64,000 nucleotides of DNA from Sulfidibacter corallicola (GTDB lineage Bacteria > Acidobacteriota > Holophagae > Acanthopleuribacterales > Acanthopleuribacteraceae): NCBI RefSeq assembly GCF_017498545.1, contig NZ_CP071793.1, forward strand, positions 9,170,256-9,234,255, given 5' to 3'. This document shows, in pieces, positions 1-9,719 of the stretch. Numbering within the stretch: the stretch's first letter is position 1; each line of letters starts with the position of its first letter. The notes beneath the pieces were generated by a model. It was given only the letters and a program-made list of their open reading frames with translations, was not told the origin of the DNA and did not search any database. The translations under genes were made by a program, and so were the position numbers.

Positions 1-3000
1 GCGCGACGGTAACGACCACACTGGTCTCGGCCCGGTTGCCGGCAAGGTCTTCGGCGGAGAGATGAATCAGGTAATCGCCCGGCGCGGTGACGGACAAACC
101 GGCGATGCGGCGATCGGACAAGGCCGTCGGGCGCGTCAGGTCCGCGAGGATGTTCGCTTGGTTGGGGGCCTCGGCAGGTGCGGCAGTCAAGCGGACCCAA
201 GCCAATTCGGAAGCGTCGGAGGCATCGACGCGCACACCCGAGGGAACGGTGACCGCTCCGGCCGCTGGTGACAGCAGTGCCAATTCGGGCAGCGACGTGT
301 CCAGGTGCAGCGTGGTCGCGCGGCGAACCTCGGTGCCACACGACGCATAACCGGCGACGACCAGGCGATAGGCTCCCTCGGCGACGCGTTCCCCGGCATC
401 ATTGCGGCCGTCCCAATGCAGGGTCAATCGACCTGGCCCGACTTCGCCACCGCCGCGCAACAGGCGGACGGGCGGCTGATCGACCCCCTCGAAACTCTCG
501 ATCCAGGCCGCAACCTGAAGCGAGCCTTCGAGGCCGACGGGCACGATGGCATTCTCGCGGCGGCCATCTCCGTTGGGAGAGAACCGCGTGACGGCATCAC
601 TGCCAACGGTGAACAAGGTCAGCCCGGCGGCCAGCGATTCGGCGTCACCGGAGAGCTGCACGACGGCGGTGACCTCGTTGCAGAAGCCCGCGTCGTTGAT
701 CGCCTGGAGGTGCAGCTCCCACGCCGCATATCCGGCGGCGGCCCAGGGCGCAATGTCGATCGTGGGGAATTCGGTGGGTGCGGGGGCGGACAGATCCACT
801 TCGACGCGCGGCGTATCGCGGCCCACGGGCACGGCCCAGGCGGAGAAGACGGGCATCCCCAAGTGAGACGGCGACGGTTGCGGTGCATGGCTCGCGGACG
901 CGACGCTCACCTGTAACTCGCGAGCGATGGGCACGCGGTTGTCGAGGGCATGCTGCAATTCGCGCTCGGAAGGCGCGCACATCACCTGATCGGGTACAAA
1001 AATCTCGATCGGCTCTGGAGTGAAGGGAATGATTCCGGCCAATTGAACCAGGGGTTCGGTGCTGTCCAGCGTTTCCACCAATTCGAAGGAAATCTGAGCG
1101 CGACCCAGCGTCGGGGAAATGCGAATGTTGTGTCCTTCCCGGTCGCGAACGACGGCGTACACCAGGTGTTCCCCTTCGGTTTGCAGCTCGGTCTGGTCCA
1201 TCTCGAAGCGCCGTTCACCCAGCAACGGAGGGCGCAGGTCGAGCGCCAGCGGCACGGTGCCCGCCGCATCCGCGAACAGGGAGATCGCGGGGAAACTCGG
1301 TGTATCTCCGGCCTCGGCGACGAGGTAGGTCCGCCGGCTCTGGCCCTGGTCACGGCAATGGTCGTAGAGCGGGCGTACGGTGACGGTATTGATGCCGCAA
1401 AGGGTGCCCACCGTGAGCGTGCCCAGCGCGATTTCGTCGGGCTCGCCCGGATTGAACACCACGTTCTCGAGCAACATCCTTTTGCGAACCAGGCCGGGCT
1501 CGGCATTCGGCGGCAAATTGTCGGGCCAGTCAGCCTGGAAGAACATGCCGCGGTAGCGGTCGGGCTTGCAGATATTTCCGGAAAAGGGGCGGGCGCTCAG
1601 GACGATCGGCGTATCGAAACGGCGATCGACATCCACGCCGCCCAGAACCCGGCCGGACATGGTGCGCACGCCGCTGTCCTTGTCGACCGAGACCTGGTAA
1701 TCGACGCGAAAGGCACCGTTGCCGTCCGGTTCCAAACCGATGAAATCGATTCGCGGCGCAAGAATCAGGCGCCGCATGAACTCGGAGCGCCAGGTGCCCC
1801 CCAGCCGGTCCTGGCACACCAGTCGGAAGATCACGTCGCGATCCGACGGCAGATTGGCTTCGGCGAGGCCGGGCTGAAAGCGCGGTCCCTCGAAGAGGCT
1901 GCGCTCGGCGTCCAGCTCGGTCAGGGTGACCAAATCGTCGGTGTCCCCGCCGTACTCGAGGGCCGTCAGGGTCAGGGGAAAGCGATCCCGGGGAACGAGC
2001 GCCACCAGGTCGAGATTTTCGAGGCCGCCGATCGCGGTTTGGGCCAGGATCGGTGCGGACCCATCGGTGCCCAGGAACGGCGTGTCGTCGGGGCCCGCCA
2101 ACAGCCAGAGGTTGGCGGCCACGGCCGAGCCCGTCGTGAAGGTGGCCCGATTGCCGGCGTGGTCCTCGGCCACCAGCCGGAACTCCTGTTCGAAAACCTG
2201 TTCAAGCGTGTCCAGACGATCGAGATTGCCCGGATTGGTGGCGTAGGCAGCGTGCTCGGCACGCACGACCGTCCAGTTGACATCCTCGAGACGGCGCCTT
2301 TCGAGGCGCCAGGAGGCGAGGTGCAAATCGTCCACTTCCAGTGCGTAACGCGTCACGATGGTCAAGACGTCGTCCTGGTTGCGTTCGCGTCGCGGGGGGT
2401 CGAGCGCCAGGGTCAGTTCGGGCGGGGTCGTATCGACCGTGACTTGGAAGGCGATACCGTTCAGGTCGAGCCGATAGAGGCCGTCCGGTGCCACGGCGCC
2501 ACCGGCGTCGCGGCCGTGCCAGGTCAAGCTGCCCTGAGTGCCGGCGCCGAAGAACTGTTGGCTCTGGAACAGCGGGCGCCCTTCCGAATCGGAAACGGTC
2601 AGGTTCGCTTCGAAGGCGGCCCGAACCTGGAACTGCATGGTGACCGCGTCGGCGACGCCGTCGCCGTTCGGCGAAATCAACAGATGGTCGGGAAACGCGT
2701 CGTAGAACGGCTTCTGCTCCTGAACGCGGACGCTCACCAACCGGCGCCGCTCGTTACCGGCGCGATCGCGTGCGGTCAGGCGCAGCAGATAGGCGCCGGG
2801 ATCTTCGGGAAGCCAATTCCCGAGAAACCCATTGACGACACTGAAATCGCCAGACATGCCTGTGGGAATCCATGTATCTGGTTCGGCAAGGGATGCCGCC
2901 TCGATAACCCAATCCCGGAAATGGCGGTCGGTCGCCGTGCCTTGGAGGCGAACCACACCGCCGGAGAGCGTGAAGGCCTCGAAGATCAGGCCCAGATTGT

Positions 3001-6000
3001 GGCGGGTGGTGTACAGTCCCTGCTCGGGGAAGGGCTCTCGGGTGGCGATCTTGGCACCATCCGGCGAAATCAGGCCCTGCAGGAGATTGATCAGCGAATC
3101 GGGCTGGCCGCTGTCGTAGACCGGGTATCGCGAACCGCTCGGCCAGTCGAGGAGGACCACGACGTCTGTCGAGCCGCTGGTTTCGGGCGTGCGAATCAGG
3201 CGTCCATCACTGAGCGCGACGGTGGGATCGGGCTCGGCATCGGGGAAGGCTTCGAGCCAGCGGAAAGCACGGCCGCTGTCGATGTGGAACCAGACCAAAT
3301 CGACCGGGTTACTGAACTCGGAGGCCTGAAGCCCAAACGCCAGGTATCCCCGATCGCGATGCAGGGTCTTGATGAAGCCGCCGGTGGGGGCCTGCTCGAA
3401 CACGTAGATCTCGCGGAAGCCCGTGCCATCAGGCGCGAGGCGCACCAACCTCGGCGCGCTGCCGTTCCGGCGTTCGACGACGTAAACGTGACCCTGGTAC
3501 GCGAAACCCCCGATGACCTGGTCCCACTGGCCCTCGGCTGGATGCAGCTCGTGGCGTTCGCCGTCGTCCAGATCGATCAGGAAGAGTTGGGTGCCGTTCT
3601 GCGCCACCAGGACCTGTTCGCGATTGGCCCAGGCGAGGACCACGTGGCCTTCCTCCAACTCGAAGGAGGCCTCCGTCTCCTGATTCGGTCCATAGACGGC
3701 CACGGTGAAGGTATAGGGAAAATCGAAGTAGTCGAGTGGTCCGGCGATCAGCAACCTGCCAGGCTGTCCTGGCAGCGTAAATACCTGATCTGTTTCAATA
3801 TACCACTCTTCGAAAGCTCCGCCGTCGGGTGCCACCACGATCGGTGGACCGGAGGGAAAGCGGCCGATCAGGGCGCTGCCGTCCTCGGCCCAACCGGCCC
3901 ATTCGGAACCGCCGACAAACGCCGAGGTCAGGGTGTCGAAAAAGCCCGGATCGGGTGAGGCCAGCGCCTCGCGGATCCGGGTGTTGTTGGTGTCCAGCGA
4001 AACGGTGATGTCGGCGATGGCGAATCCGGACGCCGATTCGCTGAGCCTGAAGACGTAGTAGCCGTCGGACAGGGCTTTGCCATCCGCACCGAGACCGTTC
4101 CAAACCAGCGAGCCGCTCCCCTGCCGTCCGCGCCAATCCTGTTGGCGCCGGCCCGAGCCGTCCAACAAGGCAATATCCACTTCGGGTTCCTCGGTGTTCC
4201 AGAAAAGCGTGACGCTGTCGGCAGCACCGTCGCCGTTGGGCGAAAAGACGGTGCGGTCGACGGCGATCTCCCCGCTGCGGGGCGTGAATCCCAAGTAGGC
4301 GGTATTGTCGGTTTCCACCTGCTCTGCGATCAGGTTTTCCGGATCGAGCACACAGACGAGTCGCTCGAGATCGGCGGGCACCACGAACGTCAGGGCGACC
4401 TCGGCGCTTCCAGGCTGGAGATCCAGTTGGGTCTGGTCGAGTGGTACGCTGTCGCGATCGTCGGCATAAAGCGCAACCACGAGATCTTCGGCCGATTGGC
4501 CACCACCGTTTTGCAGGGCGACGCGAACGGTTACGGTTTCGCCGACCGCCGGCCAAACCGGATCGAGGATCATCGGCGTCGGTCCGAAGCCCGCGTTGGG
4601 ACCGCCGGTCACGAACAGGGGCCGGTAGGCCGTGTTGTCGTCGGCATCCGATTCGGGGTCATCCGTAGCGACTTGGGCCACGAGGACCTGCTCCCCGCGA
4701 AACGCGATCGGATCGATGGCGAAGGTCACGAGGCGGCCCTCGCCGGGTTGGAGTGCGGCAACCGTCTGTTCCGGTGCGATCGAGGCACCCTCGGGGCTCG
4801 CGAGGTACAGGTTCACACGGCCGTCGGCGGCTACACCCCCGGTGTTCCGAACGGTGACACGGACCTCGAGCCGGCCACCCTCGCGATAGGGCGGATCCGA
4901 AAGCGCAATGGCGTCGGAGCCCAGATGCAGATTGGCCTGATCGTCGGCGCGCGTCGCGTACGGTATTTCCAGGCGGTTGTCGCCTTCGTCCAGCTCGGGC
5001 CAGGCGGCGTCGGGATCCAGATCGGCGCGAAGGGTGCCGCTCTGGGTTTCTGCCGGAGCGGGCCACACGAGCTCGGCCACGGCGGTTCCCGCCCCTGGCA
5101 AATCGACCGTGGCGCGTCCCAGCGGTGCGAATCCGCCGCCGCTGTCGGCACTGAAAAGCACGGGCACTCCGGTACGCGGCTGGAGGTGGCGGTTGCGCAC
5201 CGTGACGCGCAGGCGGTTGTCGCGCGAGATGAGGCCCGGCGTCAGGCTCAGGGAGTCCGGTACCAGCTCGAAATCGTTAAAGGCGGCGCCGTCGAAACGA
5301 AGGACATGGCGGTTGTTTTCTGGCCGCACGTCGCTGTCGGTGCCGGTATCCACCAGCAGAACCAGGTCGTAATCAGCCAGGTGTTCCAACGTGGTGGTGA
5401 GTTCGGCATCGAAGTTTCCTCCCGGCGCGAGAGCGTCCACACGCTGGGCCACGAGCCGACCACCTTCGGCCGGATCACCGAGATACAATGCGCTGGTGAC
5501 ACTTTGCGGTCCCGTGCCACCGATGTCGACGAGTCGGTAACTCAGCCGAAGTGATTGCGGCGCGGTTTCGAAGACATTGGGGGTCGCCACGACGCTGAGC
5601 GGGTCCACCGCCACGTCCACGCCGCCCGCTTCGGCCAGCACATCGATGGTGCGACGCAACGTGTTGTTTTCCGGAAAAGGGTCTTCGGCGGTGTCCACGT
5701 GCACGAACAGGTTGCGCAGCCCGGTGGGACCATCCACCACCCAGTCCAATTCGGCGACGGTGTTGCCGGTGATCGCGACCAGGTCCGGCAGGGCCAGTGG
5801 CCCGGCGATGCGCTGTCCGGACCCGTTGGGATCTCCGTCGAACAGTGAAAGCGCGGCGCCGCTCAAGGGCAGACGTCCGGTATTTTCCACACGGACGCGC
5901 AGCCGAAAGGTCTCACCCAGGACGGGACGCAGGCTGCTCAGAACCAGGCTTTCGTCGTCCAGTCGGGCATCGGCGGTAGGTGCGTTGAAATGAAACGGGA

Positions 6001-8176
6001 ACGAGAGCCGGTTGTTCGCCGGTGCCGCGTCCGGTGTGCTGCTGCCGACGACGAGCACCAGCGTGAAGGCCTCCACATCGTCGGGAAGGGTCCAGGTCGT
6101 TTCCAGGCGGGCCGCGGCGCCGGCGGCCAGTGGCTGGCCAAGCGTGGCCCGATCCAGTTGTTCGCCGCCGTCTTCGGGCTCGCCACGATACAGGGTCAAG
6201 GACAGGTCCTCGGCCTGGCCGCTGCCCAGGTTGCGAATCTCGGCGGAAACTGTCAAAGGCAGGCCTGGCACCGGATTGGCCGGAACGAGGGTGATCGAGG
6301 CCCGGTCGAGCGCGGGATCGGGCGACTCGGTATCGGCCATCATGTCCAGGGTTTCCAGGACGATGGCGGTATCGTGAATCAAATCGTTCCAGCCGCCCGC
6401 GGTCGTTTGCGCGCGTTCGAGAAACGATTTGGCGGCCGTGTCCAATCCACCCGCCGCCACCAACGCGCGCAGCACCGCACAAGTCACGGCGAAATCGACG
6501 TCGGTCTGGCCCAACCCGCCGTGCGCCCCTTGAAAGCCGAGCAACCAGTTGGTGGCCCGGGTGCGGGCCTCTTCCAAACCGCTCGGTGAACCGGAATAGC
6601 CGGCCAGGGCGGCCAGCACCTCGGCGGTTTCGTAAGCGGCGCCGACGTCGAGGCCCCAGGCGCCGTCGCCAGCCTGCCGCTCGAGCAACCAGGACACGGC
6701 CCGGTCGGCAGCCTCACGCGCACGCGTTTCGGCCACCCCATTCAAGGCGCCGAGCGCCAGAGCGGTGTCCAAGGGAGAAGCCCTGAACCCGGACCTGAGC
6801 GCAAATCCACCGTCGTCGCCTTGTGCGTCAAGCAGGTCTGTCAGCCGATCCTCGTCGGCTCGATTGAAATGGGAGAGTGTCGCCAGAATCCGAGCGGTCT
6901 CGTCCACGTTGCGATCTTCGAGTGAGGCAAGGAGGTCCAGCTCCGCGCGGACGTCCACCCCGAATCGGGCCAAGGCACGGATGGCCGCGGACGAGTCACG
7001 GACGAGTGTGGCTTCGTGATCCGCCCAGAGCCCGGTCGACCCCCTACGGTTTTGCAAGAAGGTCAAAGCGACGGCGGTATCGGGCTCGCTGCGATCGGCG
7101 GCGATGGGAGCGGGTCGAAAGTCCAGGTGTCCCAGCCCGCGCGTCTGTTCACGGAAGAGGTTGGCGGCTCCGCCGAGGCCCAGTTCGACTTGGGCGAGCG
7201 TCGTCGTCGAAGGCGCCTGTTCGGCATACAGGTAAATGAAAAGGACGCGAAACGATTGAAGTCGGCCGTCATAGGCCGGCTCACGGGGCCCCATCGCCGC
7301 GGTCAACCGGTCGATTTCGATGGTTTCTGCGGCAGCGCGCGCTTCCCGGCCGGGACTGAGGGGGCTGTCGGGCGGTGAGGCGGTGCCGATGGGCCGCAAC
7401 AGGGTCAAAGGCGCGACCCGATCCTCAGGCAGAAACCCCATCAAGTATAGATCCAGGTCGGAATACCGCAGCTCCACGCCCCGCGCCTGCCAGGTGTCGT
7501 CACTCACCCGCGCCCAGTCGTGGCCGTACATGCGCGACGCGTCGCTGTCCAACCAGTAGCTCCAGTGTCCGCTGCCGCTCAGCAAGTCTGCCGAAGGACT
7601 GCCGCCATCGAGAAAGCGGGCATGCGCCAACCAGCGGTGACCCAACTCGTGAAGCAGAACGTCGCGAAGGGAAAGCGCATCGACCAGACCGCCTGTCGCG
7701 AATTTGTCGAGCGCGCCAAGCTCGATCAGGCCTTGCAAGCGACCCGCGCTGTGGAAGTCGGCGGTGCGGTCGAAGTTTTCCAAGCCGATGCCCGCGACGT
7801 CGTTGCGGATCGGTAGGTAAAAGGCTTGAACACCCTCGATATAGGTGAAGTCGGAAGTGAGCACCGCAAAATGATACAGATCGCCAAAATGCTGGTAGAC
7901 GGCACCCATCATCGCCTGGCGCAGTTCGGGATTCAACGGGCCCAGTGCCTGGTATCCAAAATCCTGGGGATCTCCCGTAAAGCGGAAAACCGCCACATTC
8001 CCAACCACGCGATCCAATTGAAAACGGGCGTCCGGCATTTTGGATCGGGTCGATTCGGTTCCCTGGGCGAAATTGGGCGACACGACACAAGCGGGTCCGG
8101 CATGGATGACGCCAAATCCCAATGGGACTGCGCCCAACCACAAGAGTAGGATGTGACGGAAAAGGGATCTTTTCAT
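1..8176 (-). CDS. Giant secreted multidomain protein (zincin-like motif, alpha-toroid, CARDB and FlgD-Ig repeats), 3' end outside window
   Basis: The minus-strand frame is open from an ATG at 8176 to the left edge, at least 2,725 codons with no stop. The N-terminus begins MKRSLF and continues into a Leu/Trp-rich hydrophobic stretch, so a signal peptide is likely. HELGH at residues 176-180 with a further His at 185 looks like a zinc-protease site. Residues about 360-605 contain helical repeats of the prenyltransferase/squalene-cyclase toroid type (GGWNDLIHDTA, GGLGQTDVDFA). About 615-1285 holds CARDB-like beta domains (VRNTGG, ENNR motifs). SPNGDG motifs near 1312, 1833 and 2533 mark FlgD-type Ig modules, and an Ig-like unit (EDLAGNRA) continues off the edge. 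I infer a secreted or surface protein; the substrate is unknown. The long plus-strand ORFs over this region are antisense shadows in register with its codons. Confidence 0.85.
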   Translation of the reverse strand, partial: MKRSLFRHILLLWLGAVPLGFGVIHAGPACVVSPNFAQGTESTRSKMPDARFQLDRVVGNVAVFRFTGDPQDFGYQALGPLNPELRQAMMGAVYQHFGDLYHFAVLTSDFTYIEGVQAFYLPIRNDVAGIGLENFDRTADFHSAGRLQGLIELGALDKFATGGLVDALSLRDVLLHELGHRWLAHARFLDGGSPSADLLSGSGHWSYWLDSDASRMYGHDWARVSDDTWQARGVELRYSDLDLYLMGFLPEDRVAPLTLLRPIGTASPPDSPLSPGREARAAAETIEIDRLTAAMGPREPAYDGRLQSFRVLFIYLYAEQAPSTTTLAQVELGLGGAANLFREQTRGLGHLDFRPAPIAADRSEPDTAVALTFLQNRRGSTGLWADHEATLVRDSSAAIRALARFGVDVRAELDLLASLEDRNVDETARILATLSHFNRADEDRLTDLLDAQGDDGGFALRSGFRASPLDTALALGALNGVAETRAREAADRAVSWLLERQAGDGAWGLDVGAAYETAEVLAALAGYSGSPSGLEEARTRATNWLLGFQGAHGGLGQTDVDFAVTCAVLRALVAAGGLDTAAKSFLERAQTTAGGWNDLIHDTAIVLETLDMMADTESPDPALDRASITLVPANPVPGLPLTVSAEIRNLGSGQAEDLSLTLYRGEPEDGGEQLDRATLGQPLAAGAAARLETTWTLPDDVEAFTLVLVVGSSTPDAAPANNRLSFPFHFNAPTADARLDDESLVLSSLRPVLGETFRLRVRVENTGRLPLSGAALSLFDGDPNGSGQRIAGPLALPDLVAITGNTVAELDWVVDGPTGLRNLFVHVDTAEDPFPENNTLRRTIDVLAEAGGVDVAVDPLSVVATPNVFETAPQSLRLSYRLVDIGGTGPQSVTSALYLGDPAEGGRLVAQRVDALAPGGNFDAELTTTLEHLADYDLVLLVDTGTDSDVRPENNRHVLRFDGAAFNDFELVPDSLSLTPGLISRDNRLRVTVRNRHLQPRTGVPVLFSADSGGGFAPLGRATVDLPGAGTAVAELVWPAPAETQSGTLRADLDPDAAWPELDEGDNRLEIPYATRADDQANLHLGSDAIALSDPPYREGGRLEVRVTVRNTGGVAADGRVNLYLASPEGASIAPEQTVAALQPGEGRLVTFAIDPIAFRGEQVLVAQVATDDPESDADDNTAYRPLFVTGGPNAGFGPTPMILDPVWPAVGETVTVRVALQNGGGQSAEDLVVALYADDRDSVPLDQTQLDLQPGSAEVALTFVVPADLERLVCVLDPENLIAEQVETDNTAYLGFTPRSGEIAVDRTVFSPNGDGAADSVTLFWNTEEPEVDIALLDGSGRRQQDWRGRQGSGSLVWNGLGADGKALSDGYYVFRLSESASGFAIADITVSLDTNNTRIREALASPDPGFFDTLTSAFVGGSEWAGWAEDGSALIGRFPSGPPIVVAPDGGAFEEWYIETDQVFTLPGQPGRLLIAGPLDYFDFPYTFTVAVYGPNQETEASFELEEGHVVLAWANREQVLVAQNGTQLFLIDLDDGERHELHPAEGQWDQVIGGFAYQGHVYVVERRNGSAPRLVRLAPDGTGFREIYVFEQAPTGGFIKTLHRDRGYLAFGLQASEFSNPVDLVWFHIDSGRAFRWLEAFPDAEPDPTVALSDGRLIRTPETSGSTDVVVLLDWPSGSRYPVYDSGQPDSLINLLQGLISPDGAKIATREPFPEQGLYTTRHNLGLIFEAFTLSGGVVRLQGTATDRHFRDWVIEAASLAEPDTWIPTGMSGDFSVVNGFLGNWLPEDPGAYLLRLTARDRAGNERRRLVSVRVQEQKPFYDAFPDHLLISPNGDGVADAVTMQFQVRAAFEANLTVSDSEGRPLFQSQQFFGAGTQGSLTWHGRDAGGAVAPDGLYRLDLNGIAFQVTVDTTPPELTLALDPPRRERNQDDVLTIVTRYALEVDDLHLASWRLERRRLEDVNWTVVRAEHAAYATNPGNLDRLDTLEQVFEQEFRLVAEDHAGNRATFTTGSAVAANLWLLAGPDDTPFLGTDGSAPILAQTAIGGLENLDLVALVPRDRFPLTLTALEYGGDTDDLVTLTELDAERSLFEGPRFQPGLAEANLPSDRDVIFRLVCQDRLGGTWRSEFMRRLILAPRIDFIGLEPDGNGAFRVDYQVSVDKDSGVRTMSGRVLGGVDVDRRFDTPIVLSARPFSGNICKPDRYRGMFFQADWPDNLPPNAEPGLVRKRMLLENVVFNPGEPDEIALGTLTVGTLCGINTVTVRPLYDHCRDQGQSRRTYLVAEAGDTPSFPAISLFADAAGTVPLALDLRPPLLGERRFEMDQTELQTEGEHLVYAVVRDREGHNIRISPTLGRAQISFELVETLDSTEPLVQLAGIIPFTPEPIEIFVPDQVMCAPSERELQHALDNRVPIARELQVSVASASHAPQPSPSHLGMPVFSAWAVPVGRDTPRVEVDLSAPAPTEFPTIDIAPWAAAGYAAWELHLQAINDAGFCNEVTAVVQLSGDAESLAAGLTLFTVGSDAVTRFSPNGDGRRENAIVPVGLEGSLQVAAWIESFEGVDQPPVRLLRGGGEVGPGRLTLHWDGRNDAGERVAEGAYRLVVAGYASCGTEVRRATTLHLDTSLPELALLSPAAGAVTVPSGVRVDASDASELAWVRLTAAPAEAPNQANILADLTRPTALSDRRIAGLSVTAPGDYLIHLSAEDLAGNRAETSVVVTVA

Positions 8177-8289
8177 GGGACTTCCTTCAAACGTGACCTT
8201 GGCGGAGAAAGGCCGATTCGACACGCGGGTCGCGGCAACAAAAAATGGAGATGGGGCGCGCCGGCTTGCAGGGGCGCGGGTTCGATGGA

Positions 8290-8775
8290 TCAGTGTCGAT
8301 CGGAGGTCTGGGCCCGCGATCGTGCCTGTTCGATGACGCGGCGCACATCGGCCGGCACCTCGCCTGGCAGCATTTCGCGGAAAAAGGTATCGCCGTCCGC
8401 GGTCGTCTCGAGCAGGGCGAACCCGCCTGGGGTCCGAAACAGCAGGCGACCGTCGTGAATGGCGGTCAACAGGAAACCCTCGCGACCCAGGCGGTCGCCG
8501 ACCTTGGCCACCCGTTTGGTACCCGAGGCCGTGACCACGGCGTAGGACCCGTGCAGCAATCGGATTTGGATGGCCTCGATGGCGTGCTCGGCCAAGGTGT
8601 GGCGTCCATTGGCGTCGGGTCCCCGATGATCCTCGAGGCGTACGCCGAATGTGTCGTCCTGGGCCGAAACCGCGAGCGGCCCCATCAAAAGGGCGCCGGC
8701 CAGGATCAGGCCTTGCCAAATGAAGCGCAGGTCAGGCGCGAAAGCTCTAAAAGTGTTCGGAATGGTCTTTGTCAA
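8290..8775 (-). CDS. Small secreted or membrane-anchored hypothetical protein
   Basis: This is a 161-aa protein with an N-terminal hydrophobic segment (GLILAGALLMGPLAVSA) ending in an AxA-like site, so it is probably exported. The start appears to be TTG at 8775, with GGAG eight bases upstream; no in-frame ATG lies before the hydrophobic segment. The mature part is a short beta-rich domain (VGDRLGREGFLLTAI, RLLFRTPGGFALLE) recalling small periplasmic pilus or secretion accessory proteins such as PilP/GspC, but I cannot assign it to them. It lies between the glycosyltransferase and the giant secreted protein on the same strand, with a gap of about 110 bp to the latter, so co-transcription is possible. 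Confidence 0.7.
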   Translation of the reverse strand: MTKTIPNTFRAFAPDLRFIWQGLILAGALLMGPLAVSAQDDTFGVRLEDHRGPDANGRHTLAEHAIEAIQIRLLHGSYAVVTASGTKRVAKVGDRLGREGFLLTAIHDGRLLFRTPGGFALLETTADGDTFFREMLPGEVPADVRRVIEQARSRAQTSDRH

Positions 8776-8825
8776 CGTTCATGCTCCGAAATACGTGGGT
8801 CAGTGGGTAAACACACGGCTGCTCC

Positions 8826-9614
8826 TCATCCGTGCCGCTTCGCGATGTAGGACGCCACCGGTAACGCCGCGTCCTCCCGGCGATCGATCTCGCCGGTCAG
8901 GAGCCTGGGTCGCCTGAACGGGCGCACCACCGCCAGCAGCATCAGCGCTTCCAGCACGTCGCGCACGCCCAACTTGGAGGTGCCGGCCATGCGCCGCTCG
9001 AAGGTGATGGGTACCTCGGCGAATCGGGCGAGTCCGGCCGTGGCCCTCAACTTCAACTCGATCTGGAATCCGAACCCGTTGGCGTGAAACCGTCCGAAAT
9101 GGATGCGTTCCAGTAGGTCGCTGCGCCAGCCGTTGAAACCGCCGGTGATATCGTGAATCGGCAAGCCCAGGCGCCAGCGCGCCAGGCCCGAACCGAAGCG
9201 AGACAGCCGGCGGCGCCAGGCGGTCATGCCGATGGAACCGGAATCGTGAAGGTAGCGCGAGCCGATGATCGCGGAGACACCGTGTTCCCGAACGGCCAAC
9301 ATGCGCGCCAGGTCCCGCGGCGCGTGGGATCCGTCGCCATCCATCTGGAACACCCAGGCATAACCGTGGTTGAGCGCCCATTGGAAGCCGGAGAGGTACG
9401 CCGCGCCGAGTCCCCGCTTGGCCTCGCGAAAGAGATGGAAGACGCGTTCGGGAAACCGATGCTCGAGATCCAAAATGACACGGCGCGTGCCGTCGGTGGA
9501 GAGATCGTCGATAAACAGCAGGTGAAGGTCACCGGCCAGGTCCAAAATGTCAGCGGCCAGACTTTCGATGGTGCCCACTTCGTTGTGCGTGGGAATCATG
9601 ATCAGGGTAGGCAC
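8826..9614 (-). CDS. Family 2 glycosyltransferase, dolichol-phosphate mannosyltransferase (DPM1) type
   Basis: It is predicted to transfer a sugar from a nucleotide donor to a polyprenyl phosphate at the inner membrane face. After the start come the GT-A nucleotide-binding motif (IPTHNE), FIDDLSTDGT, the metal-binding DGDGSH, and the DPM1-typical segments IGSRY and DITGGFNGW. No C-terminal membrane segments are seen, so it is the short soluble DPM1 form of about 260 aa. The frame extends to 9719, but the GTG at 9614 is preceded by AGGAG with six-base spacing, and the homologous region begins right after it, so I start there (an ATG at 9599 is the alternative). No other polysaccharide genes adjoin it. 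Confidence 0.85.
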   Translation of the reverse strand: MPTLIMIPTHNEVGTIESLAADILDLAGDLHLLFIDDLSTDGTRRVILDLEHRFPERVFHLFREAKRGLGAAYLSGFQWALNHGYAWVFQMDGDGSHAPRDLARMLAVREHGVSAIIGSRYLHDSGSIGMTAWRRRLSRFGSGLARWRLGLPIHDITGGFNGWRSDLLERIHFGRFHANGFGFQIELKLRATAGLARFAEVPITFERRMAGTSKLGVRDVLEALMLLAVVRPFRRPRLLTGEIDRREDAALPVASYIAKRHG

Positions 9615-9620
9615 TGAGAT

Positions 9621-9625
9621 CTCCT
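9621..9625 (-). promoter_or_regulatory. Ribosome binding site deciding the glycosyltransferase start
   Basis: AGGAG on the minus strand, six bases before the GTG at 9614. No comparable site precedes the upstream in-frame start at 9719. Confidence 0.6.
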
Positions 9626-9719
9626 GGGTTCGACCGTCCCGGCACCCGGCGAGGTCGCGCACTCGTCTTCTCGGCCCGGTCTCGGTCGCTACCGGCGCGC
9701 AGCCGGGCAGGAAGCGCAA

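Noticed and set aside
950-3958. A 1,002-codon plus-strand ORF, and similar long plus ORFs at 4142-5554 and 5990-6589
   Set aside because: They are exactly antisense and in register with the giant minus-strand gene, whose translation has a signal peptide and coherent domains; the plus translations are unnatural.
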